Shown here: positions 1 through 6,979 of the stretch, in pieces | How positions within the stretch are numbered: position 1 is the stretch's first letter | Layout: each line of letters starts with the position of its first letter | Assembly (NCBI GenBank): GCA_003222395.1 | Contig: QHWB01000052.1 | Span: forward strand, 372,001-436,000 | Length of the DNA: 64,000 nucleotides | Direction of reading: 5' to 3' | From: Acidobacteriota bacterium | Lineage (GTDB): Bacteria > Acidobacteriota > Vicinamibacteria > Vicinamibacterales > CAVVIG01 | The notes under the pieces: generated by a model | Told to the model about the DNA's origin: nothing | Database searches by the model: none | The model's input: only the letters and a program-made list of their open reading frames with translations | Position numbers and translations under genes: made by a program

Positions 1-789
1 GTATGCGTCCGCTGCATTGAGCTTGTCGCTGCGGAAATAGCCGTACATGCTGCCGCTGTAGTTGTTCGCACCCGCTTTCGAGATCGCCTGCACCTGCAGC
101 CCCACCGACCGGCCCATCGTGACGTCGAACATGTTCGTCACGATCTGATACTCGGCGATGGCGTCGCGGCTGATCCCTGGCTGACCGAAACCGGTGACCG
201 ACGTCTCCTGCGTGATCTCCTGTCCGTCGAGGTTCACTCGAAAGGCCGCCGTTCTGCTGCTGCCGTTCGGCGTCGATGTATCGGTGATCTGGTTGGCGGT
301 AATCCCTTTGACCATCGTGGAGAGCTGGAGCCAGTTCCGTCCATTGATCGGGAGCTCCTCCATTTGACGCCGATCGACGTTGCCCGAGACCTGCGCCTGC
401 CGCGTGTCGACGAGCGGCGCGGCCGCGCTCACCGTGAGCGTCTCTGCGATGCTCGCCACCTTCATCGAAAACACGATCGTGGCGTTCTGTCCGACGAGCA
501 GTTCGACTTCCGAAAGCACCGAAGGCGCGAAACCTGCCAGCTCGGCCTGCACTTTGTACTTTCCCGCCTGCATGCCGACGAGCCGGTACTCGCCGCGCAC
601 GTCGGTGACAGCCGTGAACTGACGTCCCGTGGCGAGGTCGGCCGCGGTGACGGTGACGCCGGGAAGGACGGCTTTGGATTCGTCGGCGACCGTTCCGACG
701 ATTGTGGCTTCGACCTGCGCGTACGCAGGCGCAACCACCGCGAGAAGGACGAACAAGGTGGCCACGAGACGGGCGCGAACGGGTTCCAT
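1..789 (-). CDS. TonB-dependent receptor with N-terminal carboxypeptidase-like regulatory domain (3' part outside window)
   Basis: Reading leftward from an ATG at 789, 263 codons stay open to the window edge, so only the N-terminal quarter is visible. A signal peptide ('LFVLLAVVAPAYAQ') is followed by a carboxypeptidase regulatory-like Ig fold (about residues 25-105: 'ATIVGTVADESKAVLPGVTV', 'GEYRLVGMQAGKY'). The start of the plug domain follows ('LPINGRNWLQLSTMVKGI', 'NVDRRQMEEL'). This is the usual build of acidobacterial SusC/Oar-like outer-membrane transporters that import substrates with TonB energy. The start is well supported by an AGGAGG about 6 nt upstream. A stable GGGGGC/GCCCCC hairpin lies just before that ribosome site. 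The substrate cannot be told from sequence. Confidence 0.9.
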   Translation of the reverse strand, partial: MEPVRARLVATLFVLLAVVAPAYAQVEATIVGTVADESKAVLPGVTVTAADLATGRQFTAVTDVRGEYRLVGMQAGKYKVQAELAGFAPSVLSEVELLVGQNATIVFSMKVASIAETLTVSAAAPLVDTRQAQVSGNVDRRQMEELPINGRNWLQLSTMVKGITANQITDTSTPNGSSRTAAFRVNLDGQEITQETSVTGFGQPGISRDAIAEYQIVTNMFDVTMGRSVGLQVQAISKAGANNYSGSMYGYFRSDKLNAADAY

Positions 790-894
790 CGGTTCCTCCT
801 AGATCCGGGGGGCTTCGCCCCCGCGGCCCCCCACGCCGTCGCTCGCGGCGGCCCCTTGCCCCGCTCCGCTCCGGCGGGCGCGCCTGTGGCGCGC
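790..894. repeat. GC-rich intergenic repeat with multiple hairpins
   Basis: The 105 bp between the metallohydrolase stop and the TonB receptor start is packed with palindromes. On the minus strand two GGCGCGCC octamers are separated by ACA directly at the metallohydrolase stop. A GGGGGC-GAA-GCCCCC hairpin (808-822) then ends about 8 nt before the receptor's Shine-Dalgarno. Similar blocks occur near 35.3, 40.4 and 41.0 kb. It may act as a terminator or attenuator for the receptor, or as an RNA-stabilising element; this is inference. Confidence 0.6.
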
Positions 895-3059
895 CTAGCC
901 AGGTTCCGGCAACGAGTCAGCGCGTCGACGTCGACCGCGGCCGCGAACGATCGCGAGCGCGAACGCCGCCACCACGACCAGCCCTGCACTTCCGAGTCGT
1001 GCCTGCGCCGACGAAGAACGCGCGGTCGCGCGGCGCAGGATGTCGTCGTACTTGGCGTCGGCCTGCTGCACGCGGGAACGCAGCAGATATCGCTGGCGTT
1101 CCCACTGCGGCGCGAGCACGCTCACGGTTTCCCATGCTTCGAGGTCGCCCATCGGGTCGACGGGAGCGGTGAGCAGATCCTGCAGAATCTGGTGTTCTCC
1201 GCGCACCAGCTCCGCGACGGCCGGCGTTTTCCAGAACGGCTGGTCGTCGACGACGACGTAGATTGGCGCCGAGTGCGCGATTGCGCCGAGCTCCTGCAGC
1301 TGGCCCTGCGCGGGCACTTCCCGGTTTCCGGTGGCGCGCACCGCGATCCACATGCTGTGATCGGCCGTCAACTCCTTTTGCAGCTCGATGCGGTCGCCGC
1401 CGCTCGCACGCTCGGTGACGGCAACGTCGCCCTGCACGATCAGGTCGAGACGCCCCAATGCGTCGATGTCGGGGTTGAGCCGCGCGGCCGCCGCGATCTG
1501 GAGCTGCGCGCCTCGCGCGACATGAATCTCGTCGCCCATTCCTCGTCCGTTGATCGTGAAATCGAGCAACGGACCGTTTGTGACGAACGCGTGGCCCGCT
1601 TTGAAGGATGAATACCAGGCGTCCGGATCGAACGGACCATCGAGCTTCACGTAGTACCGCTCGACGCCAGGCAGCGAGGGACCGAAGTACGGGTAATCGG
1701 ATCCGGCGGCGGGACTTATCTTGAACCCGAGATTGAGATACGGATACCAATTGTCGACGCCGAGGCGCCCGCCCTGCAGCACTTCGATGAAGTCGACGAG
1801 ACCGAACGGAGCATCGAGCGACAGACCGCGGCGGCCGTTGAAGATCTGCGCCATGTGCGCGTAGCCGGACACGCCGCCCTGCATGTGCGACGCTTCGAAG
1901 ACCTTGTGATACGAAAAGAAATCCTCCGGCGGAAGATGAATCGGCTTCTGCAGGTTGTGATGAATCGTGTGGCCGCGCTCCGTCGTTCGCGGATCTTCCT
2001 GTCCCGATGCAAGCAGGTGCCCGTCACGCAGATACCGTCCGGCCTTGCCCCACGCCGGTTGGCGGTAATGCGTCGTGACGATGTTGCCCATCTCGAGGAG
2101 ATTGCCGACGTGCACGTCCTCGGCTGCGACCTGTCCCCACACGGCGGCGTCCTGCGTTTGTTCGCGCATGCGACGCGCGCGAGTTGACCGGCTTTCACGT
2201 CGACCGCGCCCTTGAAGACGCGGTACTCGGGTCCTTTCGTCGCGACGACCTCGTACGATCCGGCAGGCACCTGAGTCTCGTAGGTGCCGTTCACGTAGAA
2301 GGCCTGACGCTCGGCGGAAGGCCAGAGCAGCCGCGGCGCCACCCACAGCAGCCGCGTTTCGTCGGCGTACCTGTGAATCAGCAGAGCCTGGTCCGACGGC
2401 AGCGGCGTTCGTCCCGTCGCGTCGTACAGCCCCAGGCGTGCCGCGACGAGCTCGCCCGTATCCGCATCCTTTACTTCGATTTGAACGCGTCCGCGAGGCG
2501 CCGCCGCCTTCGTCGCGGCGCTTCGGACGATCGAGATGTCGCAGAGCGCAATGCCGCCGCGCGCGCCGACGGCGAGATCGGTGTTGAGAATGCCGAGGCC
2601 GGCGAAGCGGGCCCGTTCGAGGCGGACCGTCGCCTTCCGCAGCGCCGCGCCCGGCTCAGGCGAGATCTCTTTCGAGATGCCGTATCCATCGCCGCCGTTC
2701 TTGTCCCAGGCAATCGCGAAGGGCTGCGTGCGATCGGGCGCGTACGTCACGGTCACGTCGACCGGCTCGTCGACATCGAATGCGTATCGATCGTCGACAT
2801 CGAACGCGAACAGATCGCCGAAGAGACATGCCTGGCCGCCAATCGTCATCATCTGTGCCGGCGCCTTGCTGCCGTTCAGGCCCAGTTCGGATCGATTGGC
2901 ATCGAGGACGCGCGTGATGTGATCGCGTTTCCACGTGAGGGACACGACGCGCCGGGCTTCGGTGCCGTGCGCGCGCAACGTGACCGCTTGCCCGGCGGAC
3001 ACAAGCGCGGCGAGCGCCACGAGAGCCGACAATCGAGCGCGCTCATGTCGCAATCTCAC
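895..3059 (-). CDS. CehA/McbA-family metallohydrolase, interrupted by an apparent frameshift
   Basis: Two overlapping minus-strand frames together make one protein. From the ATG at 3059 the first frame gives a signal peptide ('ALVALAALVSAGQA') and an N-terminal beta domain of about 290 residues, ending near 'VKAGQLARV' (about 2175). The second frame resumes at 'MREQTQDAAVWG' (about 2172) and carries the PHP/amidohydrolase-like part: 'DVHVGNLLEMGN', 'SGQEDPRTTERGHTIHHNL', 'AAGSDYPYFGP', 'AGHAFVTNGPLLDF'. These are typical blocks of CehA/McbA phosphoesterase/carbamate hydrolase relatives. The C-terminus has a single membrane helix ('AGLVVVAAFALAIV') and a basic tail, which suggests membrane anchoring. 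One missing base at the junction would restore a single frame, so either a sequencing error or a recent mutation is possible. The substrate is unknown. Confidence 0.8.
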
Positions 3060-3083
3060 GTCCGCCTCCTCCTGTGTGTGGCG

Positions 3084-4997
3084 TTACTCCGGCCGGAATT
3101 GCAGCTGCGCGCGAGATTCACCCTTCATCGAGCGGACGCCGAGATACAAATCGCCGCGCGCGAGGGCCTCGCGATCGATCGGCTGAAGCACAACGTCGCC
3201 CGTGGATGCGGACCCGTTGAGCACGCTCAGAATCACCGGGCCGTTGTGGTCCTTCGCCGCCCGGTGTATGGCCACGGAAACAGCGCCGGCGCGCGCGCTC
3301 GTCGCCGACACGTCGTAGGACAAACGCCCTGTCACCGGATCGAATGTGAACGTCGCCCGCACTTCCTCGATGGCTGCGGCGCTGCGCAGCGGCGGCGGAC
3401 GCTTTCCGTTCACGAGCGCAGGTGTCGTGGCCGGCGCGCGGCGGGGCTGGACCGCGCGTTCGAACGCGTACGCGATCGAAAGCAGCCGCGACTCGGTCCA
3501 CGGCGGACCGAGCAGCTCCATGCCGATCGGCACGCCGTCGGCCGTGAAACCTGCGGGTACACTCAGCGCCGGGAAACCGGTGCTCGCGCTGACCTGGCAG
3601 TTGTTCATCCCTCGCACCGGCTCTCCGATGAGCGCAGCCTTGCGGCTCAGAACCGGATAGACCAGCGCATCGACCCGTTGCTCCTCGAGAGCCGCCGTGA
3701 TCAGTTCACGCACCGCCGCACGTTTGTGCAGCGCAATCCGGTGCGCTGCGCTGTCGCGGCTGTCGATTGCGTTGCTCTGCTTGAATCCGGCCTCGAGCGC
3801 CGCGTGATAGTCGCCCCGCTTGAGAATTTCTCCGAGTGAATGAACCGGAGCCTGCGGGTAGCGGGCGAGGTAATCGAGCAAATCGAATTTGAATTCCGTG
3901 TTGATGACGCTCGACCCCTGCAGCGCGGTCTCGAGTCCGGCAATCGCGACGTCGACGATCGTCGCGCCCCGATCCCGCATCGCATCGATCGCCTTGCGGA
4001 CGACGTCGCCGCCTTCCGTGTCTTCCGGCGCGGAGCCAAAAAGATTCCTGACGGCTCCAAGACGCGCGCCGGCGAGCGCCTCGGGCGTGAGCGCGTCGCG
4101 ATAGCTTGCCGCGCGGTGTCCCTCGCCATCGCGCGTCACCGGATCATCCGCGTCGAGGCCGACCGTCGCGTCGAGCACGACCGCCAGATCGACGGACGTC
4201 CGCGCCAGCGGCCCGCCGACGTCCTGCGTGTGCGAGAGCGGGATGATTCCCTGCCGGCTGGAGAGTCCCATCGTGCCCCGCAGGCCGAACAGATTGTTGT
4301 TCGCCGCCGGGATTCGAATCGATCCACACGTGTCGCTGCCCAGTCCGGCCGCAGCGAAGCTCGCCGCGACAGCCGCGCCGGTACCGCCGCTCGAACCGCC
4401 GGGATTGCGCGACGGATCGTACGGGTTTCGCGTCTGACCGGAAATCGAGCTGATGGTCGTAATGCCGCGCGCGAGCTCGTGCAGGTTCGTCTTCCCGATG
4501 ATCACGGCGCCGGCGTCACGCAGCTTCCGGACCTGGAACGCGTCGCGTTCGGGGGAGAAACCCGTCAGGGCGATCGATCCGCCGGTCGTCGGCAAATCGC
4601 GCGTGTCGTAATTGTCCTTGACGACGACCGGAATGCCGTGCAGCGGTCCGCGAACGCGACCGGAGGCGCGTTCGTCATCGAGCGCCTTTGCGGCGTCGAG
4701 CGCGCGCGGGTTCAGCGTCACCATCGCGTTCAGGCGTGGACCCTCCTGATCGTAGGCGGCGATGCGCGCGAGGTATGCGGCGACGAGCTGTCTGGAGCTG
4801 ACCGTCCGAGCGGCCATCGCGTCCTGCAGCTCGGTGATCGTCTTCTCGACGACGTCGAATGACGCCTCCGAAGCCGCCGCCGCGCGCTGAACCCGCAGCC
4901 GGGCAGGCACCGCGGCTGATACTCCGAAGGCAGTCGCCACGGCCGCCACGAACGCCACGCGCGTGATCTGTCGTCGCAAGTTGCGGTCTTGTAGCAC
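3084..4997 (-). CDS. Secreted amidase-signature hydrolase with C-terminal CHRD-like domain
   Basis: This 637-residue protein has a signal peptide (residues 1 to about 30) and a full amidase signature domain (about 55-520). The visible Ser-cisSer-Lys machinery is K127 in 'IPVVVKDN', the cis-serine in 'NPGGSSGGTGAA' (about 202-203) and the nucleophile S226 in 'TCGSIRIP'. The family cleaves C-N amide bonds. About 90 extra C-terminal residues ('FTFDPVTGRLSYDVS', 'HNGPVILSVLNG', 'LYLGVRSMKG') resemble a CHRD domain, an uncommon addition. The 24-bp gap to the CehA-like gene downstream suggests co-transcription. Two operator-like dyads lie just upstream of the start. The natural amide is unknown. 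Confidence 0.9.
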   Translation of the reverse strand: MLQDRNLRRQITRVAFVAAVATAFGVSAAVPARLRVQRAAAASEASFDVVEKTITELQDAMAARTVSSRQLVAAYLARIAAYDQEGPRLNAMVTLNPRALDAAKALDDERASGRVRGPLHGIPVVVKDNYDTRDLPTTGGSIALTGFSPERDAFQVRKLRDAGAVIIGKTNLHELARGITTISSISGQTRNPYDPSRNPGGSSGGTGAAVAASFAAAGLGSDTCGSIRIPAANNNLFGLRGTMGLSSRQGIIPLSHTQDVGGPLARTSVDLAVVLDATVGLDADDPVTRDGEGHRAASYRDALTPEALAGARLGAVRNLFGSAPEDTEGGDVVRKAIDAMRDRGATIVDVAIAGLETALQGSSVINTEFKFDLLDYLARYPQAPVHSLGEILKRGDYHAALEAGFKQSNAIDSRDSAAHRIALHKRAAVRELITAALEEQRVDALVYPVLSRKAALIGEPVRGMNNCQVSASTGFPALSVPAGFTADGVPIGMELLGPPWTESRLLSIAYAFERAVQPRRAPATTPALVNGKRPPPLRSAAAIEEVRATFTFDPVTGRLSYDVSATSARAGAVSVAIHRAAKDHNGPVILSVLNGSASTGDVVLQPIDREALARGDLYLGVRSMKGESRAQLQFRPE

Positions 4998-5015
4998 CAG
5001 CCGTATGGAGTGTCA

Positions 5016-5060
5016 ACGACGCAAATGTCGTCAGTGCGCGCATCTTCGACAGAAATGTCG
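5016..5060. promoter_or_regulatory. Pair of operator-like inverted repeats in a divergent promoter region
   Basis: Two similar dyads sit in the 113-bp gap between divergent genes: ACGACG-CAAA-TGTCGT (5016-5031, one mismatch between arms) and CGACA-GAAA-TGTCG (5047-5060, perfect 5-bp arms). Their centres are 30 bp apart, close to three helical turns, as expected for cooperative binding of a dimeric repressor. No regulator gene is adjacent. BlaI/CopY-type sites were considered, but the spacing here is 4 nt and not the usual 2 nt. Confidence 0.5.
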
Positions 5061-5110
5061 GACGCGAAGATCATTCGTTGGTGCTAGGATGCGCCGGGCT
5101 TCGCGGCTCG

Positions 5111-6853
5111 ATGGCCAACCTCTTCTTCCGGACGCTTTCGCAGGGATTGCAGGCGTTCACGCCGGTCGCGGCGGCGCTGATGTGGTGCGCCGCCGTGGGC
5201 GCGGCGCGACACAGATCCGCGATCCGATACGGCCTCCTTCTGTCGATCCCGGCGACCGTTCCGTCCGCGTGGTGGTTTCAGGGCAGCGCGGCGCGTGCGC
5301 TCGACGAAGCCATCCTTGCCACGGTGACGTTCGCAATCGTGCTCGTGTGCGCGCGCAGGCTGCGATCATCGATCGGCGGCGCGACAATAGGTCATTCGCC
5401 TCCAGCGCGCAGTGGCACTTTTTTCGCGCTCGCTGCCGCGACGATCCTCGTCGTGGTTCGTCAGACGATGGAAATCGGATCGGTGTTGAGCGTGGCGGCG
5501 TTGCAGCTGCGCTCGTTCGACGCGACGTCGGCGATTGTGACCGGCGCCGCGCTTGCGGGTGTCGCCGCGTGGTCGTGGGCTCGCCTCGGCCGACAGCTGT
5601 CGCTACCGGTGGTTGAAGTTGCGATCGGCACGTTCGCCGCGCTCTTTCTCGCGCAGGTTGCCGTGTACGCCTTCCACGAGTGGGCGGAAGCGCGGCTGCT
5701 GCCATGGAGCGAGGCGCTGCACGCCGCGACGGAGCCGTACGGACCCGACGGGATCTACGGTATTCATTTCAGCGACCTGTTGCTTGTCGGTCCGCTTGCC
5801 GCGGTGGCGTGGACGCTGGTCCGCTCACGCGTCGCCGCGGCGCCGCGCGCTCGCGTCGTCAGCGCCGTCGCGCGCCCGCGCCTCGCCACCGTGACGATCG
5901 CGGTCGTGTGCCTGGCGTCGATGGGCATGCAGCGCGCCGACGCGCCGCCGCCGCTCACGCACGCGGGCGCCGCGCCCGCTGAAATCGCGCCCGTCCTCGC
6001 CCGACCGCACGTCGTGTTCCGCGACACCATGCCCGGACCGAATTTCGGTCGACTGAGCGTGGCGCCCCTCGACAACGTGCGACTTCGCCTGGCGGCCGCG
6101 GTGACGTGCGAACGGGTCTCGTTTGCGGCCGGACGTGGCCTCTGCCTGCACGTCGATCGCGGCGTGTTCAACCGCTACACCGCCCTGCTGCTCGACGGCC
6201 AGCTGCGTGCCGGCCCTTCGATCAAGCTGCAGGGTCTTCCCAGCCGGACGCGCGCCGCCGCCGACGGTCAGGTCGGCGCCGTCACGGTCTTCGTGACCGG
6301 CGACGATTACGCGTCGGAGTTTTCGACGCGGACCACGATCGTCGACCTGTCGAGCGGCGACGAGATCGGCGAGCTCGAGCAGTTCGCGACGTGGCGGAAC
6401 GGCGCGCGGTTTCGGGCCGTCGATTTCAACTTCTGGGGCGTCACGTTCGCGCGCGACACGAACACGTTTTACGCATCGCTCCGCAGCGCGGGCACCACGT
6501 ATCTGGTTCGCGGCGAGCTGGGGTTGCGCAGACTGACGGTCTTGCGCATGGGCGTCGAGTGTCCGTCGCTCTCACCGGACGGTCGCTTGCTCGCGTACAA
6601 GAAACGTGTCGGCCCAAGCCCCGACAGCTGGCGGCTGCACGTGCTCGAGCTCGCGACGAACGTGGAACGAATCATCGACGGCGAGACGCGATACATCGAC
6701 GATCAGGTCGAATGGCTCGATTCACAGCACGTGCTGTACGCCATTCCGCGCCGGACGACCGCGATTTCAGACGTGTGGGTCGCGCCGGTCGACGGCGGCG
6801 GGTCCGCGCGGATCTTTCTGTCGGAAGCCGAATCGCCCATCGTCGTTCATTGA
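5111..6853 (+). CDS. Fusion of an FTR1-like membrane module with a TolB-like propeller domain
   Basis: The first 240 residues hold about seven hydrophobic segments laid out like the iron permease FTR1. They include 'RTLSQGLQAFTPVAAAL' at the N-terminus and 'VYAFHEWAEARLLPWSEAL' near residues 185-203, which matches the late FTR1 region. The two iron-binding REGLE motifs are degenerate: the first reads SQGLQ (10-14) and the second RQTME (117-121). From about residue 290 the protein is soluble and TolB/WD40-like ('CPSLSPDGRLLAYKK', 'VEWLDSQHVLYAIP'), presumably periplasmic. Iron transport is therefore doubtful and a sensor or scaffold role is possible. I prefer the ATG at 5111 because it begins the FTR1-like helix; a TTG at 5078 would add 11 residues. 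Confidence 0.7.
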   Translation: MANLFFRTLSQGLQAFTPVAAALMWCAAVGAARHRSAIRYGLLLSIPATVPSAWWFQGSAARALDEAILATVTFAIVLVCARRLRSSIGGATIGHSPPARSGTFFALAAATILVVVRQTMEIGSVLSVAALQLRSFDATSAIVTGAALAGVAAWSWARLGRQLSLPVVEVAIGTFAALFLAQVAVYAFHEWAEARLLPWSEALHAATEPYGPDGIYGIHFSDLLLVGPLAAVAWTLVRSRVAAAPRARVVSAVARPRLATVTIAVVCLASMGMQRADAPPPLTHAGAAPAEIAPVLARPHVVFRDTMPGPNFGRLSVAPLDNVRLRLAAAVTCERVSFAAGRGLCLHVDRGVFNRYTALLLDGQLRAGPSIKLQGLPSRTRAAADGQVGAVTVFVTGDDYASEFSTRTTIVDLSSGDEIGELEQFATWRNGARFRAVDFNFWGVTFARDTNTFYASLRSAGTTYLVRGELGLRRLTVLRMGVECPSLSPDGRLLAYKKRVGPSPDSWRLHVLELATNVERIIDGETRYIDDQVEWLDSQHVLYAIPRRTTAISDVWVAPVDGGGSARIFLSEAESPIVVH

Positions 6854-6854
6854 G

Positions 6855-6972
6855 CTGGTTGCTGGTTGCTGGGTTGCTGGCGGCGGGGTTGCTGGGGCTG
6901 GTTTCATTGCTGGTTGCCGGTTGCTGGGAGGAATCATTACCAGCCACCAGCAACCAGCCAGCCACCAGAGGA
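6855..6972. repeat. GCTGGTTGCTGG-type intergenic repeat forming a long hairpin
   Basis: The gap between the FTR1-like and dimethylformamidase-like genes is made of tandem variants of GCTGGTTG (for example GCTGGTTGCTGGTTGCTGG). Reverse-complement units follow (CCAGCCACCAGCAACCAGCC), so the transcript could fold into a long imperfect hairpin. It ends only a few bases before the next gene's GAGGAGG ribosome site. It could be a terminator or a mobile palindromic element; it lies inside a non-coding stretch although one track ORF runs through it. Confidence 0.75.
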
Positions 6973-6979
6973 GGTTCGC

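Noticed and set aside
364-1611. 415-residue plus-strand ORF
   Set aside because: It is antisense to the TonB receptor and metallohydrolase, Arg/His-rich, and has no family features; a GC-driven shadow.
5016-5060. BlaI/CopY-type operator
   Set aside because: Half sites resemble the family, but the spacer is 4 nt instead of about 2 and no BlaI/BlaR genes are near; kept only as a generic dyad.
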